Origin: Branchiostoma floridae
Taxonomy: Eukaryota; Chordata; Leptocardii; Amphioxiformes; Branchiostomatidae
Reading direction: 5' to 3'
DNA: 64,000 nucleotides
Assembly: GCF_000003815.2 (NCBI RefSeq)
Contig: NC_049994.1
Location: 17,236,156-17,300,155, forward strand
The notes under the pieces are model-generated. The model did not search any database, was not told the origin of the DNA, and worked only from the letters and a program-made list of their open reading frames with translations. Numbering within the stretch: the stretch's first letter is position 1; each line of letters starts with the position of its first letter. The position numbers and the translations under genes were made by a program. Of this stretch, positions 12,077 through 26,200 are shown piece by piece.

Positions 12077-13309
12077 CCGGTGTGACAGCGATCTCGCCCC
12101 CCCCAGCGATCTCGCCCCCCCGGGGGGCGAGATCACTAGCGTTTTCGCCCCCCTTTAGCGTTTTCGCCCCCCCCCCCCGAACATTACTAGTATTCCTCGG
12201 AGGGGTCTTAAGAGCAGCTGGTTACTACATATTAGGTGCGCTACCTGGTACTATACTGCACCTGGGAGTAACATAGTTGGTGTGTTACCTGGTACCTATA
12301 TGGCACCTTATTACCGTAAGATGTCATACCTTGTTCGGTGCAAACACTACATTGAAAGGACATTTTTTTTGCAGCTGACATGGCAGAGGTGGCATAGAAA
12401 ACAATGCTATTGTGAACGTATAAATCAACACCGTCTATGGCACGGAATACGTCAGCTATATGTTTTCAATTTGTCACAGTATTTTCTTTCTTGTGAAGAA
12501 AACATTTCCAAAGCACTAAGAAAAACACATTTGAATAATAGTTTCTCATTATAAACACTATCTACGCACAAGTTCATATACCTGTTGCTAAATGCTACAA
12601 AAAACTGGTAAAGTACCAGTCTTAAGAAACATGGGTAAAACACCAGTTCCTAAATACTAGAAAAACGGTCATATTGGAGGTGAAGATATCCATAAGGTAG
12701 GTGCATATAACGTACCAGTTTCTAAATACTAGAAAAACAGTCATATTGAAGGTGAAGATACCCCTTGGCCAGGTGCATACACCAAAATGTGCATTATTCT
12801 AATGAATACCTTATTTGCATAATCAATAAAGACATGACATAGTTCTTTTGTGGTCAATTCATAACAGAGGCTTCATATTGGAGATATATAGGTTGCTTCA
12901 GGACAGGTGAATACAATGAAATATATCTCATGTCGAGACTCAGGTACATGCAATAAAGGGAATACAAGGGACCCAACCCTCCTTGTCTGAAACAAGTTCA
13001 ACTATCTTATTGTCATGTACTTACGTTAATATTAATACTATGGATGGAGTTATGTATCAAACTCGTGTACTTATATCATTCTGAAACTGCATTGTGTGAT
13101 TTATCCCAATCAACTTCTAAAATATCATGTAAACCCGTTTTTTTTTGGGGGGGGGGCGAAATCGCTAAAGGGGGGCGAGGTAGGGGGGCGAGATCACTAA
13201 CCGGGGAGGGCGAGATCGCTAGTGATTTCGCCCCGGGGGGGCGAGATCGCTAGTGATTTCGCCCCCGGGGGGGCGAGATCACGGGGGGGCGAGAACGCTG
13301 TCACACCGG
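12077..13309. mobile_element. Foldback-like element with reiterated GC-rich inverted termini
   Basis: The element starts CCGGTGTGACAGCGATCTCG and ends in the inverted copy, GCGAGAACGCTGTCACACCGG. Each terminus is built from repeated GCGAGATCNCTAGNG modules separated by runs of C or G (12085-12180 and 13140-13305). The internal 950 bp is AT-rich, contains near-duplicate blocks such as CTAAATACTAGAAAAAC at about 12650 and 12722, and has no recognisable protein. Long modular inverted repeats are typical of foldback elements. The family is inferred from architecture only. Confidence 0.6.
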
Positions 13310-13892
13310 TGCGAAAGTAAGTAAGTGGTAAGAAAGTTTTATTGCCGTGCGTATCAGCCAATCTCATACCAGTGCGTAACGTACTGTTTTCGCCAATAAG
13401 CTTTTGTTTTTTGTGGACGGTGTTTGGAAGGTCTTCCGTATTATTGGTATTCGCTACTCTGTGTATAATGTGTATCTTTCGTATCTTATGACAGTTATGT
13501 TATGATTGCGCTGTTATGTAAACCTTTACTGTAATAATGTTACTGCATGTATAGACAACGGGTAGGATCTCTGAAATGTCAAGCTACTGTGAATCTTAAT
13601 GACGTAATTTGATACGCGCACAGAAAACCATGACGTACGTCATACCTTTGTATCTTTCCCTCCAATAGATATCAGAACCGACCACGGATGACGTCATATC
13701 GAACACGTTCCATTGCCAGGTGACTGGTGTGACGTCAGACCCTGTTGTTGCCAGAAGTGGGGCGAGGGTCAATGTCAGGTTCGAGTTCGTTGTACTCTGC
13801 CGAGAGGCGCGCGGTTTTACCCACGTGCGCGCCCCGCTTGGTAGTCTGGGTGCGTGTGTTAATCTCCAAGCAAATCCTACGGTGAAGTCGGC
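13310..13892. other. Intergenic sequence, nothing recognised
   Basis: No coding, RNA or repeat feature can be supported. Several CRE-like TGACGTCA half-sites occur (TGACGTACGTCA near 13631, GACGTCA at 13690 and 13730) but nothing assigns them a role. Confidence 0.4.
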
Positions 13893-14041
13893 CTCATACT
13901 CTCCAAGCTGAGTTTAGGCTCCGGCTGTTTTTTTAACGTTTTGTTAAGTCGTCTTTTCACACAAAATAGAAAGCTCGATAAAAACGTCTAAAAGAAACGT
14001 AAAAAAAAAAACAGCCAGAGCCTAACCTCTGCTTGGAGAGT
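13893..14041. mobile_element. MITE-like element, CTCTCCAAGC family
   Basis: Left end TACTCTCCAAGCTGAGTTTA then GGCTCCGGCTG; right end CAGCCAGAGCCTAACCTCTG then CTTGGAGAGTA. Same family as 1610-1777, with a shorter interior. Confidence 0.75.
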
Positions 14042-14510
14042 AGGCCTAGGAGTGTGTTTCGCTACCGGGGGCGAAACACACTAGTACTCCTAGACCGGCT
14101 TCACTCCTCTGACAGCTTTTGATATTACTAGCTATAGTATCTTATGCTACCGTAGGATCTAACTGCTTGGGGATTATGCGTGTGTGTCGTCGAAGGAATC
14201 TCCAAGCATGTATTCATGTATGGGTTCGGGTTGTAAGACGTTACTTTTTGCACGTTTGTTTCTCGGAGCGACACTTACTCTATCAGGCCATGTTGATCCG
14301 ATTATATGTATAACATCCTCATCTGCTGGAAACCAAAACCAGTCTCCAATCAGATCCTACGGTAGCATAAGATACTATTAAAGTCTGGCAGAAGCCGGCC
14401 TAGGATTGTGTATGCGACTGGTGCCTGTTTGACTCCCTTGGCCGACTTCACTCCTCTGCCAGCTTTGATACTATCTTATGGCACCATGCGATCTACTTGG
14501 AGATTACCCT
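14042..14510. repeat. Cluster of CTCCAAGCA-type repeat fragments
   Basis: Segments around 14100-14390 and 14395-14510 share blocks such as GATACTATCTTATG, CTACGGTAGCATAAGATACT and GCCGGCCTAGGATTGTGT in both orientations, with CTCCAAGCA/CTACTTGGAG ends. The related copy at 30610-30735 shows the compact form. Boundaries of individual elements are unclear. Confidence 0.5.
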
Positions 14511-15983
14511 AAAATGACAAAAGCGAGCGAATAAAAAGTCTACAATGTTACGAGGTTACACCAAGACTGCAACGTAACGATGTTACACCAAAGTGTAAAT
14601 GCGCAGAAATATATCTCAAAAGATATTTACTGTGTGATGTGGTTATAACAAAGGACCTTACGTTGGACAACTGTATTGACATGTATAACTTAGTGTCACA
14701 CTGGAATTTGTAGCCCAATTTTTTGAACACCCATGAGCCAGTTTCGATAGGCTGCATGGTAATAACGTTACTAGTAATAACTCGCCTGTTCCTCGGTGTA
14801 TATTGTGTCCCACTTTGGAGACGGCTGCAGCTGTAGTTTTAGTCGCTTGACGTCGCTGCGTTCGTCAGCTCAGGTGGATTGTGGGTACACGGTATGGCTC
14901 TGACTTTTCCTGGTCAAGTTCATCAAACTCTTAAACTCTTAAGCCGACAGTCGCGACAAAAACAACACAAACACTGATCGTTTATCTATTTGATTGCAAT
15001 TCTATTGTTACTGTTTTGATGTGAAGAAATTGAAATATGATTTGGCACGTAGCACCTGCTAAAGGGCCTTTATTTAACGCCCATAGGTGATAGTTTGACA
15101 CAAAGAAGTTTGTAGAGGGACAGTCCAGTAAAACATTCTATTTTGTATTGTGTTGGAAACATGGACAAATGTGTTTGAAAAGGCAAGTTTCAGAACCAAT
15201 CGTAACCTCATTGGTTTGAGGAACACCCGCTATACTTTTTTACGGGTTATACTACGGTAGGGCTTTGCTTTTTGTGGGGGAAAAACGGGGAAAGGCCACC
15301 TAAAAGGCAAATGCCTAATGGTAAGAACAAAAGTATGCTAAAGCTGATAACGTTAACGTTACACTTGTTCGTAGATAATGAATGTGAGGTATATTTTGAA
15401 ACGCGCAAAACACTGAACTGCACACTAACGTGTTACATCTGCTTGGAGATCATACAAACAGTCAATACTCGGTGTTTGTGGTCAGAACTCCGGAACTTCG
15501 GAAGCAAACCGGGATTCTTGTGGTCAAGTTCATTCGCTGGACGGAAGCCAAATGTGTATTTTCCCGCGGGTTCGCATCGGCAGTGTAGCGTGAAAAGGAA
15601 AACATTTGCGTTTGCCAAACCGCAAATAACACATCCGGCTAATGGAGGGATGGCGTCTGAGTGCTAGATTTGCAGGTCAACTTGACTTGTGAACAAACAG
15701 AATAGCTACGGGTTCAGTTTAGTTGAATAGCTGGCATTTAACAACTTTAAGGTTAACGTTATAGTTACTGATATAATGAAAGTAAAGAAAAAGGGGCAAA
15801 TTTAGGGCCACCTCCGTTAAAGATCCGGGCAATCAGTACTTTTGTTTTGATCCGTGCGTTGCACACTTTTGAGTGACTCATCCGCGACAAGTGCGACAGT
15901 TAACATTGCAAACTACAAAATAACGTTAACGCTAGTTCACAGATGATGAAGATGATAGTAGTTCACCTCTAGATCTTACTAGC
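14511..15983. other. Intergenic sequence, no gene recognised
   Basis: Contains an isolated CTGCTTGGAGAT repeat end at about 15438 and scattered GTTAACGTTA motifs. The longest frame, 15272-15667 on +, has no recognisable domain or start context. Confidence 0.4.
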
Positions 15984-16169
15984 CTATATCCGTTGTTTTT
16001 AAAAACAATGTATTTTAGAGATAACAAGTATCAAGTCGTCCGGGATGGTGGTTTCAAACTAACGTTACAATGTTTTGAAATTATTGCTGAAACTGACTTT
16101 GAAACCACCGTCCGTTAACTTGATGTCCCTATTGAAAAATATTCCGTTAAAAAAAATAACGGATATAGG
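15984..16169. mobile_element. Short inverted-repeat element (CTATATCCGTTGTTTTT ends)
   Basis: CTATATCCGTTGTTTTTAAA at the left is the inverted match of AAAAATAACGGATATAGG at the right. A second inner inverted pair (GGTGGTTTCAAAC / TTTGAAACCACC) makes the whole segment a hairpin. It is related to 2778-2945. Confidence 0.75.
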
Positions 16170-17187
16170 TTACCCCGTGGATAAATGTGGTAAAGCGTTA
16201 CAGGACACTTTTGAAGGTGAAATACTGAGAAGACGCAACCAGATGTCAGTTGCGCTCAAACATCGAAACCTGGACTTCATGTTAACAGCTGAAATAATAT
16301 TAGCTAGTTATAGATACCTGCATAATTCTAAGCTGACATACTTCTTTGCCAACGCAAACTGTAAAAGTGGCCACAAACATGGCTAGAAGTACAGCAAACA
16401 TTACTTTGGCAGCAATTCCATCAATCATTCGACAAGTCACTCTTCGCATAATGGTATGTGAGTAGGAAATATGCTAAGATCCCGACTTTGTACTAAAATC
16501 AATCGTTTCAACGATTTTTCGTCCATCTTCATGTTATGCCAGCATCCACAGATAGAATAGTTTATTCAAATACTTATGCGCACTGTGCAATAACGTTACA
16601 CGGATCAAAATGGCCTCAAAAGTCAATGTGAAGCTTTGCTTTCGAGCTTTCTTTCTTAATCATTTTGGTCCGTTGAATGGCATCATGCAAGTTGGGGCAA
16701 GTAAGATTTGATTTGATGTTTCGTTGTTTAAATGTCCCAGCTCTCTTTCAATGTCTAAGCTCTTAAAGAAGGGCAAAAATGTCGAAAACCCCGAAATGTT
16801 CGAAAAGAAGGTCAAAATCGTTCCTTTTGATGACCTCTACCAGGCGAACGTCCTGACCAATCAGAAAGCTTGTTCCAGCGGCGGTTCGGCCGGTGTGCAC
16901 ATCCGGGACCTTTGTTTGTAAATGTGTGTGGCAGAGAGGGCAAGCCGCCATTTTGGACAGCCTCAAATTGTAAATTTTCCAAATATTGGACATCTTCACT
17001 GCGTGTTTTCATGCCGAATCTGGGCCGAGGAGACCCAGTAAACCCCCAGCGGCTGTGAACAGGTGTTGACGGCGTCTTGTGCGGGCCAGAGACCGTGGAA
17101 ATCGCGGGATTTTTGCGGGGAAGTGCGATCGCCGAGCGCCCTGTGTCCTGGGGAAAATCTGTGTTGTTGATTTGCGCATCGCCATCA

Positions 17188-17239
17188 TGACTAGTGTCCA
17201 CGTCTGGCTGAGACTGGGGCTGATTCTGTACGCCGCAGG
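17188..17239 (+). CDS. acvr2 exon 1: signal peptide
   Basis: ATG in the context GCCATCATGACT starts [17 protein letters not shown], a typical signal-peptide core. The donor is GCAG/GTAAGC and the exon ends in phase 1, as in vertebrate ACVR2 exon 1. The start is the only one that supplies a signal peptide in phase with exon 2. Upstream sequence from about 16900 is probably 5' UTR or promoter; no TATA box is evident. Confidence 0.85.
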
Positions 17240-20200
17240 TAAGCTTTCCATACTCGATTCCTCTCTAAACCGCCCAGAAAACTCTCTACTTTGCAATACA
17301 TGCGTTTTTTTAGGCAAACTTGGGACGATCATAGGGTTATAGGCTCTGTAATCGACTGGCGTTATCCTCGCTAACTGACAGGCAGTTCTACGGCCCTCCA
17401 TCGCCCCTCTAGGCGCCGCATCTCTGCACTAACACCGCCAACACCGGCCCCAAACCCCGATACACATTGCCCTAAGCAGATTTTCCTCCGTGTATGGGCT
17501 AAAACGGGTAGAACTGAGGGTGTGGGAGGGCGCTTGCCGGCTGTGACGGTACGTTCTCGGGTTGAGAGGTCATGTACACGAACATACTGCAGCACAAAAG
17601 ATGGGACACTTCTCTCTGATCCTGCCGCCGAACACGGCTTCGGTAAAACTACAGAAAATAACAGCGTTATATATTAACTAGGAAGCATTAAATGAAAGCT
17701 TTGCGTGTGTATCTGAAAGGCAGAAAATCTTGAAAACTGTTCTCAATGTCTCCAGGAGTGTAGAGTTTTTGCAAGGATTTCTCAAGACTAATTTTTTGCG
17801 AGTTGCCGGGGTTTCTAGCTGGCTTGTAGGAATTATGCGAAGTGTCCTCCCCAGGGAATACGGGTATTGTGATTGATGAAAGAACAGGCAGAAGACATGC
17901 AAGCATAATTTCATCCACAACAAAAGAACATGGGAGGAATGCTGCATGCAGATGATGATATGGGTGCAGATTTTCTGCATAATTTTTCTCCGGTGTTGTT
18001 GTAAAATGTGGATTCCCTTGTTCATGTGACATGAGATGTGGCAGTTGCTATTGTGTGTTGGTTACCACACGTGGAGCGCGGTAGCGTGGGTTTGCTGCTA
18101 CCACGCTAGAACCCAGCTTTTTCCTTCAACGCAGGCTTAGCCCCCGCCATTTCAGTTGATCCTCTGACGTACTTTGTTTCCACATGATTCTTATCTTCAC
18201 TTTTTACCTGGTTTAAGTGAAAGAGCCCATTGTGCAGAGTCTACCTGTCCCAAAGTGCGAACAACACTCGGTAACCCACCGCTCAAATTTTAGCCCTGCC
18301 AATGTCGTGTTCTACGCTCGCGACAATCCACCTACTTGACGACAAGGGACCGAATGTTTTGCAAATGCAATAAATGAAAGCAGCATTACCCCAAGTGGGT
18401 TGTCATTTGATTGGGATGTTGTGCAACCTGGACAAAAATCAATTCTTACTCCGGGATAAACCGTAGCCTGGGTGGAGCAGCGAAGGCAAGATCGCTGGCC
18501 TTGAGGAGTTTATCCAATATTGGCAAGGTCAACCTCTTAACCAGGGGGGAACCAGGGATGATGATTCCAGGTCAAGTTGAACTCTCGTGTCAAGTAATGT
18601 AGAGCCTAAGGTGTGGAGGGGTTAAAACTCGACCCAAACATACTCATATTCGTGATTTTAGTAAAATCATCTACATTTAAGATTTGACTAGGTTGTTCTG
18701 AGATTGTAAAGGGTGGTTGAGTGTCTGTCCTCTTTCATGTTACCTGTATTTGCGATGAAAGTAATCAAACTATTATTATTCCATTGATTTAGGAGAGCTC
18801 TGTGTTAAATTCTGTTTGGCTATGAGAGTTTGGGAATAGGGCAACTGAACTCCCGTGAAATGTAACTGTACCCAAGCTATCATATGTCGTTGTCTTTGAC
18901 AATCAACGCTCGTCATTAAGACATATTTGTTCTTTTATCCACCACTTTACTTTAACAAGTTGACATTTGCATCACAGCAGGCTAGTCCGTTATTTCTCCA
19001 CATCCCTTGGATGGCTTCCTTCTTGTTGCTTCTTTATTTAATCTCTCCAGCAGGCGAGTATTTGTTTATGCAAGTGCACAGGGGCAATAATGGCTGAGAG
19101 TTGGTACTGTTCACGGCAATCTACCCATGCATTTCTGACAGGTGAATAATGACCCGGTGTTGATATGTTTTTGTTGGGGGTTTAAAAGTCTGACACTGGA
19201 AGGCAGGTAGTTGACACGGGCCAGGTGAGATGTCACGGCAAGCTAGCCGCGTTTCCTCACAGGTAGGCTTTGTTCTCCAGGTTGTAAAGGTGTCGAATTT
19301 CAGACCCTGGCACCGGTCCAGTGGCTACAGTTGAACTTGTCACAAACGAGCTAGCAGAGGTTTTATCTTACATTTAGGAGCATTTGAGCGAAGTCCTATC
19401 TGACTCTATTGCTTATGTACTCTCTCTCCTGTGTTATATGATGCAACTTGTTTCAAACTCAATCAAAGTCCGGGACTTGAAATATCATCTTTATGTTCAT
19501 GTGCCTGCAACATAACATTGAAAAAGCATTACGCTTTTTCTCAAATGCTACACTTAGAGTTAAACAGAAAAAAAAACACACAACATGATTTGATTGTACT
19601 AAGTCTAATACTTGCAGGGAGCAAAGTGTCAAGGTGTTTATATTTTACTTGACGAACTTGCAAATCTCCACAAGCCACAACATTGCGAGAACAAATATCC
19701 CAGCAGTTGTTAGAGAACTTTTTAATGTAAATGCAGAAACTTAAGCAGTGCTTTAATGTTCACAGTTTTCGCGGTGGCTGCTTCGCCGCAAACTTAAAAA
19801 CAAACATTTTTCTATGGCAGATAGAGACTACAGGGCATTTCGCTACCGCGAACATAAAACCACTGCGAAAAGCCCTTTTTCCCGCTACCGCGAAACTAGA
19901 TCCCCGCAAACTTAAATACATGTACGGATAAAAAAATTCAAAAGAGGTACACTATTGGCAGCAATTGACCACACTGAGGCCACACCAATTTAATTTCTTG
20001 GTTCACGGATTTTTTCATAAAAAATATGGAGCGAGAGGGCGAAATATAAATAAAAATTGTAAAATGGTTGGGGTAAAGGTAACAACTAATCCAAAACATA
20101 AAGAAAAAAAGTTTAAGCTTGAAAAAAGTACAAAAACACTATTATTGTACAGTAACAGCACCTGTACCCACACTTTAAGGAGCTTATAATATAAAGGCCA

Positions 20201-23200
20201 ATTTGCTACACCAGAAAGTTGGTGAATGGCTTCATTAATGGTGAAAATTTGCTGAGTGGTAATTTTTATTTTCATTTTTTTTTCCCAAAAATAGGAGCGA
20301 GCGAATCCGTGAACCAAGAAATTAAATTGGTGTGGCCTGAGGGTGAGAACAAATCTCTGGCGCTTTTGAGTTGTAAGAACAGTTGCCATTGTTTCGCCCC
20401 TGCTGCACAAACCTCTTCTGTAACCGGAGGCAGTCAGCTGGGCTTGTAAATCTGTCACTCCAGCAAAGAACAAGGTCAAGGTCGGCCTTCCCACCTTCTT
20501 GCAGCTGCGTGGTGACCTTCAGGAAGGAGGGAGAATATCCGTTCAAGGTCGTGCGGGATAAGGGGGTCCTTGTCCTCTGAATTATGTTACCAAGAAGCAA
20601 TTCGCTTGGCCCAGTCCAATCTTTGTCATTGTGGGAATTGAAGTGCTTGTAGGAGCTTTATTTTCATCGTTTTCAAGGTGACTTCTTTGTAAAATACTGA
20701 GGTGAACATGAGATTTCAGTGTTTTGCGAATACCTCCTACTGCAAAATTACAGCAGTTTTTGCAGTTTTGAGTCTAATTCCTGTTTTCTGCACCCTCTTT
20801 GCCCAGTCGAGCTGTTCACTGCTTTCTTAATCGTATTCCCAATTCTTAAAAAGAAAAGAAAAACTTCTGTATAGTTTCTAGAATATTGAAGACCTTTTGT
20901 TTTGTGCCTGGCCTATAAATAGCTTCAGAAATTGCCATGATTTCCCCTTGACTGAAAACATGTTCAGTTTTGTATGTTCCTAAGGCCACACCAATTTAAT
21001 TTCTTGGTTCACGGATTCGCTCGCTCCTATTTTTTGGAAAAAAAAAATAAAAATAAAAATTACCACTCACTGACTCAGCAAATTTTCACCATAAATGAAA
21101 CCATTCACCAAATTTCTGGTGTAGCAAATTGGCCTTTATGTTATAAGCTCCTTAAAGTGTGGGTACAGGTGCTGATTCTGTACAATAATAGTGTTTTTGT
21201 ACTTTTTTCAAGCTGAAAACTTTTTTCTTTGTGTTTTGGATTAGTCGTTACCTTTACCCAAACCATTTTACAATTTTTATTTTTATTTTTATTTCGCCCT
21301 CTCGCTCCATATTTTTTATGAAAAAATCCGTGAACCAAGAAATTAAATTGGTGTGGCCTAATGACAGGACTGTAATCTCTTGCCTCTAGAGAAGTCCTCA
21401 TATGGGACTGTGTGATCTTACTTATGATAGTGAGACTCTCTTACTCTAAGAACATGAACTGGGTAAGGGCAGTCAAACAATGCAAACTTCTAATGGTAAA
21501 AGAAGCAGTTTTACATGTGGAACAGTTTTTTTACTTCATCTGAAGGGAATTAAGTTAGGCTTGTTCAGTTTTTGATGGCTTGGTTTTGATCCCTCACTTT
21601 TTTTTTTATCAATGTCAATAGTGTAACTTAAGATTATACCTGACTTCTTTTGTTCTTGGATATTGAAGCAAAGTGTATAAGATGAAATCAGAGGGTTGGG
21701 ACTTGTAAGGAAAACTTAGCTGTGATTCTATTTTCTCTGTCACTGAAACTATTTGTATCAAGTATACTCATCTACTAGTCCAGCGTCCTGTTGTGTTTTG
21801 TTATTTCAAATGTCCCAAAACCAACAGGTATAATGATTGTCTTTCCACATGTTAGCCGTGTGTTATTTTGAGTGGTTGAGTTCCCAGACTGTGGTGTTGT
21901 TGGTTGGAGTAGGGGCATCGAAGCAGAGAGAGAAAAAACAGTAATCTTTGGCTCGGGCCTGCACAGTGCAGTATGGGTAAACACTGTGTAAGTGGAAAGA
22001 CTTGCCGAGTGTTTGGTATGGGTACAGTCGGCTGCGCAGGTGGAAAAACTCCCCGGAAAGGCTTTCCTGAATTCCTCTCTGCTGATAGAGGTTCAAAGGG
22101 AAGCTGGCTTCAAGGTAGCAGAACACAGTTTTTTGCCTATGGGCATTTACATGGTTAAGTGAGGTGGCTAAATTTATAGCAGGGTGTAAAGGGGTAGGGC
22201 AAGTATAAGAATTGAATATGTGTGAGTGCAAGATACAACTCACAAAATCCGTGAAAATGAGCTTAAGTTTGCCGGCAGTTTCTCTTTTACTTAAATAGTT
22301 TAAAGGTCATTTTTATATAACCCCAGCAGAGGTTATACTGCAGTTGACACACAGCAGTTTGCGGGAGAAGGATTCGTGCGCAAAATTCAACCTAACCAAA
22401 CAAACATCGTAACCCAACTCATACAATCTCAAAACTGACATATTCCTCTACCATTCACCACAGTTTCCACCTTTCTAATCTGCACAACAGAATTTCTACA
22501 GCTCTTTCAAGTACCGTGACACTTACTTACTTTGTTACCGAACTACTATTGGGGACGGTAGTTTGGTAGATAAATGCTGTAACCTTAAACAACAGGCATC
22601 CCAATGGAAATGTACTCATTATTTTCTATTAGCACATAAACTGGTTTTGATACAAACTAGTATAAGAGATCATTTGGGAATGTTGGCAGACATTGCTGAA
22701 AATACATCCGTTTCAACTGTATGGGCAAAGTCAAAAGTAGGTCAAAGTTGAAGTGTTGATGCTTTTACATGTATGAAGGCCAAACACTTTGTGTGTATTA
22801 TAATAATATTTTTGACATTATTTTTCAACACAGGTAATGGTAGCAATGCTAATGTATGTTTAAAAGCATGGGACTTTTCATCAGCTACTGCCTCCAAAGA
22901 AGAAGTCAAACCTCCCAGTAAAGTATGTAGAATTATGTATGTAGATAGCTGTATAGAATAGACAAGTCTTGTTACTTTTTAATGTCTGTACCCTTGCAAT
23001 TAGCCTCCGGGCATAGATTTGCAAATAGATAAATTATATTCAAATGGGATTTTTGATCTGCCAGTATAAATGAAGGTTTGTAGAGTTTCCTTAGCGATTT
23101 GGACCCGTTTCCATGCAGTTGTGCAGGTGTCAGGTGTGTGTTGGGCGCCCTTGAGCACGATGACAGGAAGATGTGTCAGCTGTCCCGATAGTTTGGTATG

Positions 23201-26200
23201 AGTAAGGAGTAGAACACACACAGGTGCAGGGCGACCCTGGGAACTGGGTTGGGCGTGGAGAGAAAGGAGAAGGCTGAAATCATTGAGACTTTTTGAGATT
23301 TTATAACGAGGGTACATCACCACTTACTGTAAATGCATTTAAGTTTGTGTGGATTTAATTTCGCGGTAGTGGGAAAGGGGACTTTTCGCGGTGGTTTTAA
23401 GTTGGCGGTAGCGCCATGCACTGTAGTCTCTTACTGCCATGGAAAAATGTTGGGGGTGGTTTTCCCGGTGAAGTGGCCACTGCAAAAACTGCAAAATTAA
23501 ACAACCACGAAAGTTTCTGCATTTACAGTATCTTCCATTATTCTTGACAAGTGATTCTTGCAAATAACACTATACAGTACATAGGATCGTTTAAAAAAAT
23601 GGGGGAAGAAATAGGAAAAAAGATAAAGACAGCTTGTACGTTGGCAAGCTAAAAGAAGGCAGACTCTGTTACACTTTGTATATTGCGAAAAACAAGAATA
23701 TGGAAGTCATTACAAAGAAAGACAAAGTAAAAGATGTGGTGTGTTGAATAAACTTCGGGAAATGACTACATTGTATAAATTTCACTATAAACTGTATCTT
23801 CTTTCTCTCTACAGATCTTCATTTTCAAACCATATTTTCTTAAACATTCCATGGATTTGAAGCAAGTATCCTAGCTTACGTGTGTGAAGCAAGTAATAGA
23901 ACCATTTATTTGTAAGGCCTTCTAAAGATGTTTTGAATTTCTGTGGTTTTCCTGCCGTTTCCCAAGCAAATTATGCAGCTGCCTGAGCTATTGTGGGTTT
24001 CCCTTTGACCCTAGTTGCCACAAAACAAAGCAGTCACAAAGGCCCGGCCACGGCTTGTCAGGCAGGTCAAAGGGCATTGTTCTCCGCAAAATGATACATC
24101 ACGTCTTTGATGTGAAACTACTGAACTGTTTCCTACAGCATTGTATGTATGGTGTAGTCTCCTAGCAGGCTTCTCTTCAGCCGAAAGCATTGTCTGTATG
24201 GTGTAGTCTCCTAGCAGGCTTCCTTGCAGCCATCCAGCAGTCTGTATTTGTAGTCTCCTAGCAGGTTTCCCTGCAGTGCAGCTATCTAGCATTGTGTTTA
24301 TGGTGTAGTCTCCTAGCAGGCTTCCCTGCAGCCAGCCAGTACTGTCTGTATGGTGTAGCCTCCTTGCAGCCTTCTAGCATTGTTTGTGTGGTGTAGTCTC
24401 CTAGCAGGCTTCCCTGCAGCCTTCCAGCATTGTGTGTGTGGTGTAGTCTCCTAGCAGGCTTCCCTGCAGCAAAATGATACATCATATCTTTGATCTAAAA
24501 CTACTGAATGGTTTCCTACCGCATTGTGTGTATAGTGTAGTCTCTTAACAGGCTTGCCTGCAGACACCCAGCATTGTGTGTATGGTGTAGTCTCCTAGCA
24601 GGCTTCCCTGCAGCCAGCCAGTACTGTCTGTATTGTGTAGTCTCCTAGCAGGCCGCCCTGCAGCCTTGTCTGTATTCTGTAGTCGTCTCCTAGCAGGTTT
24701 CCCTGCAGCTATCCAGCATTGTGTTTATCGTGTAGTGTCTTAGCAGGCTTCCATGCAGGCATCCAGCATTGTCTGTATGGTGTAGTCTCCTAGCAGGCTT
24801 CCCTGCAGCCTTCCAGCATTGTCTGTATGGTGTAGTCTTCTAGCAGGCTTCCTTGCAGCCTAGCAGTATTGTCTGTATGGTGCAGTAAACTAGCAGGCTT
24901 CTGTAGCTATTAACCAGAATATCATGCAAATCATGACTAAAAAGACAAGACACACAAAATGTAAAATGATCTGTTTTTTATTAATGGAATTTGTTGGGCG
25001 CTCTGTCAAATTGTTTGATGTTGTTATTAGTCACTCAAAATATCCACCTGTGTCTTGGGTACACAAACAACTTACAATTCAAATTTTCAGGCTAACATAT
25101 TATTATTATGAGTCACATATCCTAAAAAAAGGGTCAGTGTTTAAGATCCCAAGGCAAAGTAATTACTGGTGAGCTTCAAACCAAAGAATTTTAATTGCGA
25201 GGTTAAGTTGTGTTTGTTTGAACAAGGTATGCAGGTGACGAGCAGATATCGCTCTTGGTCTTTGTTGGTCAGGTTGTAGGAATTTCCATGTAATCCTTGT
25301 AACGGCAGTCTCAGGAAAGCTGTGTTTTTTCATTAGGCCACAGCAAGTAAATTTTATGGATGACATCCTCTGCAGACTGCAAAAATAATGAGATAGGGCA
25401 AAAAAAAAACAAGATGAGTAAAAAAAAAAACAAGATGGCAAATTTTCAAAATAGACGTTGTAATAAGACTAAAAGAGACAAAATATGGCATCACAGCCAA
25501 CAAGGCATTCATTCCTGTATTTAAGAAGTGCACCAGTGTAGTTAAAGTGACACTAGTGTGGTAGACTGGTATCATTAGCCATGTTGGCAACTACACTCAT
25601 AGCTTCCATAGTTGTGCCACTTTTACAAATATCTATCAAGTTGCACCTCTGCAACTACAGTCAATGCTACAGAGTGTCTAGTGTCAATTCTACATTCAAT
25701 TACAACACAACCTTTACCCATTTTCATCTATCTGGCCTTCCCTGAAGAAGAAAAAAAATCTTGTTTTTTTTTCTGAAATCAGGCGAAAATTAATGAGCGC
25801 GCGGATGTCATCCATAAAATTTGCTTGCTGTGGCCTTATGACGTAGTTGGGGAATAAATCGTGTAGGTTTTCTTGATGTAAACGATCTCACACTTTTGGT
25901 GGAATTTTGAAAGACATTGTAGAAATTCTTTCTTAACACAAAGTTATGAACTAAATGTGGAAAGATTTTTGGTGAATTCAAAACTTCCTCTTTTCTGTAT
26001 TTGTCAAGGTTAGAATTACAAGTTGTGTGAAATTTTACATCGGAGGAAACTTGCTGCAAATACCAGTGTTTTACTTTTAGCCCACCTTAACATGAGCTTA
26101 CCAGCAGACTACAACAGTATCAACTTGCCTGATTTTGATTTATGATACCAAGATCGATTTTTTACCTTGCAATACCTTTGCTTGGAATTCAAGGCGGCAC

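Noticed and set aside
15272-15667. 131-residue + strand frame
   Set aside because: No recognisable domain, includes a MITE terminus (CTGCTTGGAGAT), and has no supporting neighbours.
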